Source: Pseudomonas alcaliphila JAB1
GTDB lineage: Bacteria > Pseudomonadota > Gammaproteobacteria > Pseudomonadales > Pseudomonadaceae
Direction: 5' to 3'
NCBI RefSeq assembly: GCF_001941865.1
Contig: NZ_CP016162.1
Coordinates: 1-64,000, forward strand
Length of the DNA stretch: 64,000 nucleotides
Part shown: positions 30,336 through 38,311 of the stretch, one piece after another
How positions within the stretch are numbered: position 1 is the stretch's first letter
Layout of the letters: the number at the start of each line of letters is the position of its first letter
The notes under the pieces: generated by a model
Database searches by the model: none
What the model was told of the DNA's origin: nothing
The model's input: the letters and a program-made list of their open reading frames with translations, nothing else
Position numbers and translations under genes: made by a program

Positions 30336-31733
30336 ATGCACAACTGGAAGAAGGCCCTGGCTAACGCTCGCCCGGGCGAATCAAAGTACAAACTACTGGT
30401 CCAGGCAGTCGCCGCCGATATCGAACAGGGTACCCTGATCGATGGCCAGCGGCTGCCACCGCAACGTCAGGTCTCCGATGCGCTGGGTATCAGCGTGCAG
30501 ACCGTGACCAACGCCTATAAGGAGCTGGAGCGCCAGGGCCGTGTGCGCTGCGAAGTGGGCCGTGGCAGTTTCGTTTCGCGGCGCACCAGCGAGCGGGTGG
30601 CCACCAGCATGCTCGATCAAACCGAGCAGGCGCTGATGGACTTTTCCAACGCGCGCATCCTGCACACCGATGCCCACGACCGCCTGTGGCGACAGACCTG
30701 TCTGGAGCTGGCGCAGGAGCCGGATCAGCCGTGGATTCACGCCTTTCGCCCGATAGCCGGCATGCAGCACCAGCGCGAGTCGGCAGTGCGCTGGCTGGCG
30801 CGTCTGGGCATGGATGTGGGCATCGAGGACGTGCTGCTGACCAGCGGCGCTGCCCACGGTATTTTCCTCGCCTTGGCCACCCTGGCTGGCCCGGATGACG
30901 TGGTGCTCTGCGAAGGCCTGACCGACCACGGCGCCATCGGTAGCTCGCAGGTGCTCGGCTTCACCCTCAAGGGCCTGGAGATGGATCGCTACGGGCTGAA
31001 CCCCGAACACTTCGAGGACATGTGCGGCAATGAGCGCATTACCGCGCTGGTCTGTACGCCCAATCTGAACAATCCCACCAGCGCGCTGATGCCCGACGAG
31101 CGCCGCCGCGAGATCGCCGAGATCGCCCGTCGCTATGGCGTGTACATCATCGAGGACGACGTCTACGGCCCGCTGCTGGCCGGCCAGCAAAGCACGCGGC
31201 CGCTCAGCCATTACGCGCCTGAGCTGTCGTTCTACTGCACCAGCATGACCAAGTCGGTGCTCACCGGCCTGCGCATCGGTTATCTGGTGATGCCCAAGCG
31301 CCTGGCCCTGCGCACCGAGAGCATCCTGCGGGTCAACAGCTGGATGGCGCCGTCGCTGCTCGGTGAGATCGCCACGCGCTGGATCGACTCCGGTGAGGCC
31401 GAGGACCTGGTGCAACTGCAGCGGCAATTGCTGGCCAACCGGCAGGCGCTGGTGGAGCAGGAGCTGGGCGAGCACCTGATCGGCAATCACCCCTATTCGC
31501 TCAACAGCTGGCTGCGCGTGCCGGAAGGCTGGGAAACCGACGGCCTGCTGCGCGAACTGCGCCGGCGCAACGTTGCGCTGACCCTGCCTGACCCCTTCGT
31601 TCCGCCCGGCATGCCACGGCCGCGGGCGGTGCGCCTGTGCGTCGGCGCCGAATGCAGCGAGGCGAAGATGCGCCAGGGCGTGCAGATCGTGCGTGACGTG
31701 TTCGAGCAGTACCCGAAGGTGCATGATTTTTAG
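30336..31733 (+). CDS. enuR: MocR/GntR-type regulator of ectoine catabolism
   Basis: 465-aa MocR-family regulator. An N-terminal GntR winged helix (about 14-80; RLPPQRQVSDALGISVQTVTNAY) is fused to an aminotransferase-like domain. Lys306 in TSMTKSVLTGLRIGY is the expected PLP-linked lysine. EnuR is known as a repressor of ehu/eut/doe genes that responds to catabolic intermediates binding at PLP. GGAGGAG precedes the ATG. Divergent from ehuB and upstream of eutB, as expected for its role. Confidence 0.92.
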   Translation: MHNWKKALANARPGESKYKLLVQAVAADIEQGTLIDGQRLPPQRQVSDALGISVQTVTNAYKELERQGRVRCEVGRGSFVSRRTSERVATSMLDQTEQALMDFSNARILHTDAHDRLWRQTCLELAQEPDQPWIHAFRPIAGMQHQRESAVRWLARLGMDVGIEDVLLTSGAAHGIFLALATLAGPDDVVLCEGLTDHGAIGSSQVLGFTLKGLEMDRYGLNPEHFEDMCGNERITALVCTPNLNNPTSALMPDERRREIAEIARRYGVYIIEDDVYGPLLAGQQSTRPLSHYAPELSFYCTSMTKSVLTGLRIGYLVMPKRLALRTESILRVNSWMAPSLLGEIATRWIDSGEAEDLVQLQRQLLANRQALVEQELGEHLIGNHPYSLNSWLRVPEGWETDGLLRELRRRNVALTLPDPFVPPGMPRPRAVRLCVGAECSEAKMRQGVQIVRDVFEQYPKVHDF

Positions 31734-31792
31734 CTCTGTTGAAGAGCTTCGCGGCTGAAGCCTCTCCCACAATTTCGCCCGTCATGCTGATC

Positions 31793-31821
31793 AGCCCCCT
31801 CTCCCGCTTGCGGGAGAGGGC
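31793..31821. repeat. Hairpin of the CCCTCTCCC-type intergenic repeat
   Basis: Near-perfect inverted repeat AGCCCCCTCTCCCGC TT GCGGGAGAGGGCT downstream of enuR. The same motif type recurs inside the MITE at 35338-35515. It could act as a weak terminator, but no T run follows. Confidence 0.6.
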
Positions 31822-31836
31822 TGGGGAGATGGGCTT

Positions 31837-31901
31837 TGTAGCCCGGATGAAATCCGGGGGGCGGTTTGCAGCGATGCTTCCCGGATTTCATCCAGGCTAC
31901 A
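31837..31901. repeat. REP-like inverted repeat (TAGCCCGGAT family)
   Basis: Arms 31837-31858 and 31880-31901 (TGTAGCCCGGATGAAATCCGGG against its complement, one mismatch) in the gap between enuR and eutB. Same family as 38971-39031, 52135-52192 and 59819-59876. The 288-bp gap contains nothing else but a candidate operator. Confidence 0.85.
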
Positions 31902-31947
31902 AGCTGGTGCGCACCGATTGCTCGCCTCTTGAAGTACCCGAATAAAA

Positions 31948-31959
31948 AATCGTCCTAGT
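31948..31959 (-). promoter_or_regulatory. Candidate EnuR operator, copy 2 (upstream of eutB)
   Basis: Read on the minus strand this is ACTAGGACGATT, differing from copy 1 (30270-30281) at one position. It lies 63 bp before the eutB start, a position from which a repressor could control the eutBC-doeAB transcript. Confidence 0.45.
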
Positions 31960-32021
31960 ACATTCAGCCACTCAATTTCCCGCTCATACACTCGGCCGCA
32001 CACCTTCACGGAACGTGCGCC

Positions 32022-32993
32022 ATGTCTTCCATCCCCTTCGATGACCTGCTCCAGGCTCGCCAGCGTATCGCCGGCCTGGTGCGTCAGACGCCGCTGGAGC
32101 ACTCACCGAGCCTGAGTCGCCTGGCCGGTGTGCCGGTGTGGTTGAAGCTGGAGTCGCAGCAGGCCACCGGCAGCTTCAAGCTGCGCGGCGCGAGCAATGC
32201 GGTGGCGCTGCTGGATGCCGAGCAGAAACGCCTTGGCGTGGTCACTGCCTCCACCGGCAACCATGGCCGTGCCCTTGCCTTCGCCGCCTCGCAGCAGGGC
32301 GTGAAGGCCATCGTCTGCCTTTCCGAGCTGGTGCCGCAGAACAAGGTGCGCGCCATTCGCGAGTTGGGCGCCGAGGTGGTGATCAGCGGCCGCAGCCAGG
32401 ACGACGCCCAGCTCGAAGCCCTGCGCATCGCCGGCGAGCAGGGCGCCGCATTTATCCCGCCGTTCGACCATCCGCACGTGATCGCCGGCCAGGGCAGCCT
32501 GGGCCTGGAGATTCTCGAGCAGTGCCCGGACGTCTGCGAAGTGCTGGTGCCGCTGTCCGGCGGCGGCCTGTTCGCCGGCGTGGCGCTGGCGATCAAGGCG
32601 GCCAGCCCGGCCATTCGCACCCATGGCATCAGCATGCAACTGGGTGCGGCGATGCACGCCAGCCTCGAGGCCGGCGAACCGGTCGAGGTGGAAGAACTGC
32701 CGACCCTGGCCGACTCGCTCGGCGGCGGCATCGGCCTGGACAACCGCTTCACCTATTCCATCACGCGCGAGCTGTGCGACCAGGTTCACCTGCTCGACGA
32801 AGCTTCCATCGCCCGCGGCATTCGCCACGCCTACCGCGAGGAGCGGCTGGTGGTCGAAGGCGCTGCCGCGGTCGGTATCGCCGCCCTGCTCGACGGCCTG
32901 ATCGAGCCGCGTGGCCCGGTGGTGGTGGTGATCAGCGGCCGCAATATCGATATCGACCAGCACCTGCGGGTGCTCAACGGCGCCGACGCCTGA
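32022..32993 (+). CDS. eutB: Hydroxyectoine utilisation dehydratase EutB
   Basis: 323-aa PLP enzyme of the threonine/serine dehydratase fold (type II). The PLP-lysine motif is TGSFKLRGASNAV (Lys about 54), with SGGGLFAGVAL as the phosphate loop. By family and context it is EutB, proposed to act with EutC on hydroxyectoine-derived intermediates leading to ectoine. The usual partner EutA is not found next to it. eutC follows 9 bp after the stop. Confidence 0.88.
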   Translation: MSSIPFDDLLQARQRIAGLVRQTPLEHSPSLSRLAGVPVWLKLESQQATGSFKLRGASNAVALLDAEQKRLGVVTASTGNHGRALAFAASQQGVKAIVCLSELVPQNKVRAIRELGAEVVISGRSQDDAQLEALRIAGEQGAAFIPPFDHPHVIAGQGSLGLEILEQCPDVCEVLVPLSGGGLFAGVALAIKAASPAIRTHGISMQLGAAMHASLEAGEPVEVEELPTLADSLGGGIGLDNRFTYSITRELCDQVHLLDEASIARGIRHAYREERLVVEGAAAVGIAALLDGLIEPRGPVVVVISGRNIDIDQHLRVLNGADA

Positions 32994-33002
32994 GGAGTCC
33001 CC

Positions 33003-33980
33003 ATGGCCAAGACCCTGATACTCAACCAGGCCGATTTGCGCGGGTGCGTCGGCCTCGACACCGACAGCCTCGAGGTGGTGGAAAACGCCTTTCGCCTGCT
33101 GGCCACCGCTGCGGTGGCGATGCCGCCGATCCTGCGTCTGGACGTGCCCGAGCATAACGGCGAGGTGGACGTGAAGACCGCCTACCTGCCCGGCGTGGCG
33201 CACTTCGCGATCAAGGTCAGTCCCGGTTTCTTCGACAACCCCAAGCTTGGCCTGCCCAGCCTCAACGGCCTGATGATGCTGTTCTCGGTACAGACCGGTC
33301 TGGCCGATGCGCTGCTGCTGGATAACGGCTACCTCACCGCCGTGCGCACCGCCGCCGCTGGCGCCATCGCCGCCAAATGGCTGGCCCGTGAAGACGCCAA
33401 GGTGGTCGCCATCCTCGGTGCTGGTGAGCAGGCGCGCTTGCAGCTGCAGGCGCTGCGCCTGGTGCGTGAGGTGCGCGAGGTGCGTATCTGGGCGCGTGAT
33501 CCCGCCAAGGCCCAGGCCATGGCCGCCGAGCTGGACGATGCGCGCGCGGTGGACAGCGTCGACGCGGCGCTGGATGGCGCCGATATCGCCATCACCACCA
33601 CGCCGAGTCGCGAGCCACTGATCGAGCCGCAGCATCTGCGTCCGGGCCTGCATATCACCGCGATGGGCTCGGATGCCGAGCACAAGAACGAGATCGCCCC
33701 GGCCGTGCTGGCGCGGGTCGATGCCTATGTCGCCGACCGTCTGAGCCAGACCCGCGTATTGGGCGAGCTCAATCACGCCATCGCCGCCGGCCTGGTTGCC
33801 GCAGACGCTGATTTCGCCGAACTCGGCCAGGTCATCGCCGGTCAGCGCCCCGGTCGCACCGCCAATGACCAGATCACCCTGTGCGACCTGACCGGCACCG
33901 GTGCCCAGGACACCGCCATCGCCAGCCTTGCCTATCAGCGCGCCGTCGCGGCCGGTAAAGGCCTCAGTTTCGACTCCTGA
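33003..33980 (+). CDS. eutC: Ornithine cyclodeaminase-like protein EutC
   Basis: 325-aa NAD-binding protein of the ornithine cyclodeaminase/mu-crystallin family. The Rossmann motif is VVAILGAGEQARLQL (about 135-150), and KTAYLPGVAHFAIKVSPGF is in the substrate half. With EutB it is thought to convert hydroxyectoine towards ectoine. GAGG precedes the ATG. doeA follows 58 bp after the stop. Confidence 0.88.
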   Translation: MAKTLILNQADLRGCVGLDTDSLEVVENAFRLLATAAVAMPPILRLDVPEHNGEVDVKTAYLPGVAHFAIKVSPGFFDNPKLGLPSLNGLMMLFSVQTGLADALLLDNGYLTAVRTAAAGAIAAKWLAREDAKVVAILGAGEQARLQLQALRLVREVREVRIWARDPAKAQAMAAELDDARAVDSVDAALDGADIAITTTPSREPLIEPQHLRPGLHITAMGSDAEHKNEIAPAVLARVDAYVADRLSQTRVLGELNHAIAAGLVAADADFAELGQVIAGQRPGRTANDQITLCDLTGTGAQDTAIASLAYQRAVAAGKGLSFDS

Positions 33981-34038
33981 AAACCTGCGGGCGCGGCACG
34001 CCGCGCCTGAATAACCGTTCCATCACGAGGGCAACGCA

Positions 34039-35229
34039 ATGTCCGAAATCGTCGTCAACCTCCCCTTCAGCCGGGAGGAATATGCCCAGCGCCTGGCCAA
34101 GACGCGTAGCGCCATGCAGGCCAGGGGCATCGAACTGCTGATCGTCACCGACCCATCCAACATGGCCTGGCTCACCGGCTATGACGGCTGGTCGTTCTAC
34201 GTGCACCAGTGCGTACTGCTGGCGCTCGATGGCGAGCCGGTCTGGTATGGCCGCGGCCAGGACGCCAACGGCGCCAAGCGCACGGTGTTCATGCAGCAGG
34301 GCAATATCGTCGGCTACCCCGATCACTACGTGCAGTCCACCGAGCGCCACCCGATGGACTACCTGTCCAAGGAGGTCATCGCCGCCCGTGGCTGGGACAA
34401 GCTCACCATCGGCGTCGAGCTGGACAACTACTACTTCAGCGCCGCCGCCTATGGCTCGCTGCAGCGAAATCTGCCCAACGCGCGCTTCGTCGATTCGACT
34501 GCGTTGGTCAACTGGCAGCGGGCGATCAAGTCGCCTACCGAGATTGGCTACATGCGCATCGCGGCGAAGATCGTCGAGCAGATGCACGCGGCGATCTTCG
34601 ACAAGATCGAGCCGGGCCTGCGCAAGAACGAGCTGGTGGCCGAGATCTACCGCACCGGCATCCTCGGTGCCGACGGCCATGGCGGCGACTACCCGGCCAT
34701 CGTCCCGTTGCTGCCCACCGGCGCCGATGCCAGCGCGCCGCACCTGACCTGGGACGACTCGCCGATGATCAGCGGCGCCGGCACCTTCTTCGAGATTGCC
34801 GGTTGCTACAAGCGTTACCACTGCCCGCTGTCGCGCACCATCTACCTGGGCAAGCCGCCGCAGCATTTCCTCGACGGCGAGAAGGCCGTGGTCGAAGGCA
34901 TCGCCGCCGGCCTGGAGGCTGCAAAACCGGGCAATACCACCGGCGATATCGCCCGCGCCTTCTTCAAGGTGCTGGAGAAGTTCGGTATCCACAAGGACAG
35001 CCGCTGCGGCTACCCCATCGGTATCAGTTATCCGCCGGACTGGGGCGAGCGCACCATGAGCCTGCGCCCGAGCGACGAAAGCGTGCTACAGCCGGGGATG
35101 ACCTTTCACTTCATGCCGGGCCTGTGGCTGGACGACTGGGGCCTGGAAATCACTGAGTCGATCCTGATCACCGACAGCGGCGTGGAAACCCTCTGCGACG
35201 TGCCGCGCAAACTGTTCGTGAAGGACTGA
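34039..35229 (+). CDS. doeA (eutD): Ectoine hydrolase
   Basis: 396-aa M24/creatinase-like hydrolase that opens the ectoine ring to N-alpha-acetyl-diaminobutyrate. The N-terminus SEIVVNLPFSREEYAQRL and the creatinase-type NMAWLTGYDGWSFYVHQ, AAKIVEQMHAAIF and FFEIAGCYKRYHCPLSRTIY are the family pattern. The pita-bread fold is expected. It precedes doeB, but a 178-bp mobile insertion and a REP element separate the two. Confidence 0.93.
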   Translation: MSEIVVNLPFSREEYAQRLAKTRSAMQARGIELLIVTDPSNMAWLTGYDGWSFYVHQCVLLALDGEPVWYGRGQDANGAKRTVFMQQGNIVGYPDHYVQSTERHPMDYLSKEVIAARGWDKLTIGVELDNYYFSAAAYGSLQRNLPNARFVDSTALVNWQRAIKSPTEIGYMRIAAKIVEQMHAAIFDKIEPGLRKNELVAEIYRTGILGADGHGGDYPAIVPLLPTGADASAPHLTWDDSPMISGAGTFFEIAGCYKRYHCPLSRTIYLGKPPQHFLDGEKAVVEGIAAGLEAAKPGNTTGDIARAFFKVLEKFGIHKDSRCGYPIGISYPPDWGERTMSLRPSDESVLQPGMTFHFMPGLWLDDWGLEITESILITDSGVETLCDVPRKLFVKD

Positions 35230-35240
35230 CGCCGCTTGAG

Positions 35241-35303
35241 TGTAGGAGCCGGCTTGCCGGCGATCCGGATCAACACCGCATCGCTGGCAAGCCAGCTCCT
35301 ACG
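35241..35303. repeat. REP-like inverted repeat (GTAGGAGCC family)
   Basis: Arms TGTAGGAGCCGGCTTGCC (left) and GGCAAGCCAGCTCCTACG (right, two mismatches), 12 bp after the doeA stop. Confidence 0.8.
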
Positions 35304-35337
35304 AAAAGCGGCGCTATCGAGACATCCACTTATGCCG

Positions 35338-35515
35338 TAATGCTGTTCACTTAAGGTTGCACACGTTTGGCTCCCCTCTCCCATTTATGGGAGAGGGGCT
35401 GGGGGAGAGGGCAGAAAACACCGCAAAATTGCCAGTTTACCCCTCTCCCTAACCCTCTCCCCGGAGGGGCGAGGGGACTGATCGAACTCGACCGTTTCTT
35501 AAGTGAACAGCATTA
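35338..35515. mobile_element. MITE with IS4-like ends between doeA and doeB
   Basis: 178-bp segment with perfect 18-bp terminal inverted repeats (TAATGCTGTTCACTTAAG at 35338-35355 and its complement at 35498-35515), flanked by a perfect 11-bp direct repeat CACTTATGCCG (35327-35337 and 35516-35526). It has no coding capacity. IS4-family ends start TAATGCC-GATCA-GTTAAG and make 10-13 bp duplications, so this looks like an IS4-type non-autonomous element. The interior has CCCTCTCCC/GGGAGAGGG repeats able to fold. It ends 22 bp before the doeB start codon. Confidence 0.85.
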
Positions 35516-35537
35516 CACTTATGCCGGGCTTTGCACC

Positions 35538-36539
35538 ATGACCCAACTGCGCGACAACCCCATCAGCCCCACGGTCGACTTTGATCGTGATGGCGTGCAA
35601 CACGGCTTTCTCAAGCTGCCCTATTCCCGCGACGACTCGGCCTGGGGCGCGGTGATGATCCCGGTGACCGTGGTGAAGAACGGCAGCGGCCCCACCGCGC
35701 TGCTTACCGGCGGCAACCACGGTGACGAGTACGAAGGCCCGCTGGCGCTGAGCAAGCTGGCCCAGCACCTGCGCGCCGAGGACGTCACTGGCCGGGTGAT
35801 CATCGTGCCGTTCATGAACACCCCGGCGGTGCAGGCTGGCACCCGCACCTCGCCCATCGACAAGGGCAATCTCAACCGCAGCTTTCCCGGCAAGCCGGAC
35901 GGCACGGTGACGCAGAAGATCGCCGACTACTTCCAGCGCACCCTGCTGCCCATGGCCGACGTGGTGCTGGACATCCACTCCGGTGGCAAGACCCTGGATT
36001 TCCTGCCCTTCGCAGCCTGCCACGTGCAGCCCGACAAGGCGCAGGACGCCGCTTGCGCCGCCGGCATGCGCGCCTTCGCCGCGCCCTACTGCATGCGCAT
36101 GCTGGAGCTGGACGCAGTGGGCATGTACGACACCGCCGCCGAGGAACAGGGCAAGGTGTTCGTCACCACCGAACTGGGTGGTGGCGGCAGCAGCACGGCG
36201 AAAAGCCTGGCCATCGCCGAGCGCGGCGTGCGCAACCTGCTGATCCACTTCGGCCTGCTACAGGGTGAGATCGAGGCCGGCGAGTCGGTGATGCTAGATA
36301 TGCCCGACGGCGACTGCTTCGTCGCCAGCGAAGACGATGGCCTGCTGGAGATGTGCCGCGACCTCGGCGATACGGTGGAAAAGGGTGAGGTGATCGCCCG
36401 CGTACACAGCGCCCGCCGCACCGGCGCGCCGGCTGCCGAATACCGCGCCAAACGCAGTGGCTTGCTCGCAGCCCGGCATTTTCCGGGGCTGGTGAAAAGT
36501 GGTGATACCCTTGCGGTCATCGCCGAGGTGGTGGGTTGA
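35538..36539 (+). CDS. doeB: N-alpha-acetyl-L-2,4-diaminobutyrate deacetylase
   Basis: 333-aa zinc deacetylase of the aspartoacylase/succinylglutamate desuccinylase family. Zinc motifs are GGNHGDE (about 58-64) and DIHSGG (about 143). It releases acetate and diaminobutyrate from the DoeA product. The ATG at 35538 (MTQLRDNPISPTV) is the natural N-terminus; the frame extends upstream through the MITE by chance. The 11 bases before the MITE repeat, together with ATGCCGGGC, offer only a weak ribosome site. Confidence 0.92.
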   Translation: MTQLRDNPISPTVDFDRDGVQHGFLKLPYSRDDSAWGAVMIPVTVVKNGSGPTALLTGGNHGDEYEGPLALSKLAQHLRAEDVTGRVIIVPFMNTPAVQAGTRTSPIDKGNLNRSFPGKPDGTVTQKIADYFQRTLLPMADVVLDIHSGGKTLDFLPFAACHVQPDKAQDAACAAGMRAFAAPYCMRMLELDAVGMYDTAAEEQGKVFVTTELGGGGSSTAKSLAIAERGVRNLLIHFGLLQGEIEAGESVMLDMPDGDCFVASEDDGLLEMCRDLGDTVEKGEVIARVHSARRTGAPAAEYRAKRSGLLAARHFPGLVKSGDTLAVIAEVVG

Positions 36540-36664
36540 GAAACCCAACCTGCAGCCGCTGTGAAAGCACCTGGCCATGCTCATGAGCGCCGGTAAGGCA
36601 AAAGCTTCGCGAGCAAGCTCGCTCCTACAGGCCTCGCATCGTTCCCAAGATAGGCGTACTGCCG

Positions 36665-37141
36665 ATGCACAAGCTCGACCGCTATGACCTGAAGATCCTG
36701 CGCATCCTTTCCGAGGATGGGCGGATCACCAAGTCGGCTCTGGCCGAGGCGATCAACCTCTCGGTGACGCCGGCCTGGGAGCGGGTGCGCAAGCTGGAAA
36801 GTGCCGGGTTGATCAAGGGCTACCGCGCGCAGATCGACTGGGCAGCGCTGTTTCGCAGCCAGCAGGTGCTGGTGGAAATCACCCTGGCCCGTCACACCGC
36901 GCAGGACATGCGCCGCTTCGAGCAGCGCCTGAGCGAGGCGCCGGAGGTAGGCTTCTGCTACGCCACCGGCGGCGGCGTCGACTACATCGCGATGATCCGC
37001 GCCCGCGACATCGACCACTACCAGCGCTTCATCGACCAACTGCTGCTGGAAGACCTCGGTATCGAGCGCTATTTCACCTACATCGTCACCAAGACCATCA
37101 AGGCGGACACGGCAGGTGCGCCCGCAGAACTGGACGACTAA
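36665..37141 (+). CDS. doeX: Lrp/AsnC-family regulator DoeX
   Basis: 158-aa feast/famine regulator. An N-terminal winged helix (LKILRILSEDGRITKSALAEAINLSVTPAWERVRKLESAGLI) is followed by a RAM effector-binding domain. Located right after doeB, the usual position of DoeX, which activates or modulates ectoine catabolism. It lies 125 bp after the doeB stop; a partial REP motif (GAGCAAGCTCGCTCCTAC) lies in that gap. Confidence 0.9.
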   Translation: MHKLDRYDLKILRILSEDGRITKSALAEAINLSVTPAWERVRKLESAGLIKGYRAQIDWAALFRSQQVLVEITLARHTAQDMRRFEQRLSEAPEVGFCYATGGGVDYIAMIRARDIDHYQRFIDQLLLEDLGIERYFTYIVTKTIKADTAGAPAELDD

Positions 37142-37589
37142 GGTACGCCACCATGAGATGTCGGGTATCTGGTGGATTAGCCGCCTGCCGAGGTGACCGA
37201 GCGTTTCACCCCATTGGCTGCGGCGTAACCCACCATCGGAGCGCTACGTTTCATCGCCTGGTGGGTTACGCGCCGCGATAGTGGGCATCTTCGATTCACG
37301 TTCAGCGTCGCTAACCCACTCTACAGTCAGTGGCTCGACCGAGGGCAGCAGCCCTTCGTCTTCACCGCCGTCAGGCCATCGCCGTGGTTACTCACGCCGT
37401 CGGTATGAGTCGCTCCGTGGTCTTAACGGCCTTTAGGGGCGGCTCAGCCGGAGGGGCGCAATTGGGCGCGAATGGTCGGGAATACGAAGGCATAAGCGGC
37501 AAACCGTTCGTCGACTACTACCCCCTGAAACTGAACCAAAGACTTTTCCCGGGAGTCCGTCTCCGGGACGGGCAGGAGGTCCGTTTCCG
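37142..37589. other. 448-bp gene-free stretch before the NlpC/P60 gene
   Basis: No convincing gene. At 37218-37277 there is an imperfect inverted repeat around GCGGCGTAACCCACC/GGTGGGTTACGCGCCGC. At 37547-37568 a strong hairpin (TCCCGGGAG/CTCCGGGA, one bulge) sits 5 bases before the Shine-Dalgarno of the next gene. A 107-codon frame (37330-37653) overlaps the next start in another phase and has no family match I recognise. A structured 5' leader is possible. Confidence 0.5.
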
Positions 37590-38156
37590 ATGCAATGCCT
37601 TGATTCGGAAGGGCTTCCGCGCAAAGGCCAATCACCAGGGTCACTGGGTTTGAATAAGTTCTTCATGTCACTTTGCCTGGGAGGCGCTCTTTTACTGGGA
37701 ATTTGTACCCAAGCCTCCGCCACCTTTCGCATTCACACCATTCCTGCCACTGCGCCAGCGGCCGCGCCCAAACCGGCCAGCGAAGTGATCGACCGCGCCC
37801 TCGGTGCACTGGGCACGCCTTACCGCTGGGGCGGTACCAGCCTGCGTCACGGCTTCGATTGCAGCGGCCTGGTGCAATACGCCTTCAAGACTCAGGACGA
37901 CCTCGACCTGCCACGCACCTCGCGCGCACTGTCACGCCTGGACGCGCCCTCGGTGAAACGCAGCGACCTGCAGCCCGGCGATCTGCTGTTTTTCCGCATT
38001 CGCAGCCGCTCGGTGGATCACGTGGCCATCTACATCGGTGAGGGCCGCTTCGTCCACGCGCCACGGCGCGGCACCAAGGTGCGCATCGACCGCCTCAACA
38101 ATTCGTACTGGCAGCGGCATTTCCAGTTGGCCAAGCGGGTGGTGCCGGAGGCCTGA
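37590..38156 (+). CDS. NlpC/P60-family cell-wall hydrolase
   Basis: 188-aa secreted peptidase that probably cleaves peptidoglycan cross-links or stem peptides. The catalytic Cys is Cys91 in HGFDCSGLVQYAF, with His about 143 in SVDHVAIYIGEG and the third residue His in FVHAPRRG. The ATG at 37590 is chosen because AGGAGG lies 10 nt upstream; it gives a long polar n-region before the hydrophobic signal core ending TQASA. A TTG at 37650 (MNKFFMSLCLGG) would give a more ordinary signal peptide but has no clear ribosome site. It interrupts the ectoine cluster. Confidence 0.87.
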   Translation: MQCLDSEGLPRKGQSPGSLGLNKFFMSLCLGGALLLGICTQASATFRIHTIPATAPAAAPKPASEVIDRALGALGTPYRWGGTSLRHGFDCSGLVQYAFKTQDDLDLPRTSRALSRLDAPSVKRSDLQPGDLLFFRIRSRSVDHVAIYIGEGRFVHAPRRGTKVRIDRLNNSYWQRHFQLAKRVVPEA

Positions 38157-38270
38157 GTCAGCGACGGCGCGACCTTTCATCCGAGCGGCCTGGCCATCTG
38201 CGGGAAAACCTATCCCGTGGGTCAACAACGCGCTAGAATTCGCGCCGCTCGCGGCCATGCCGGCTGCGGC

Positions 38271-38304
38271 AGTGGGTTCCCTCACCCCACTTCATGAAAA
38301 AGGA
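38271..38304 (+). promoter_or_regulatory. preQ1-I riboswitch upstream of yhhQ
   Basis: P1 stem AGTGGG (38271-38276) / CCCACT (38286-38291) with loop TTCCCTCAC, then an A-rich tail TCATGAAAAAGGA. The GGTTC...ACCC core and the A-rich tail ending in a Shine-Dalgarno follow the preQ1-I aptamer consensus. AAGGA (38300-38304) can pair with the TTCC of the loop to form the pseudoknot and hide the ribosome site of the ATG at 38312. A TAGAAT at 38234-38239 may be the -10 box. The downstream gene is a queuosine-precursor transporter, as this riboswitch class would predict. Confidence 0.75.
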
Positions 38305-38311
38305 CATCGAC

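Noticed and set aside
32103..33776. 557-codon minus-strand frame over eutB and eutC
   Set aside because: Spans two well-supported genes on the other strand, His/Gln/Gly-rich shadow composition.
35360..35480. CRISPR-like repeats of CCCTCTCCC units
   Set aside because: Only a few short, irregular palindromic units inside a MITE, with no equal spacers and no cas genes.
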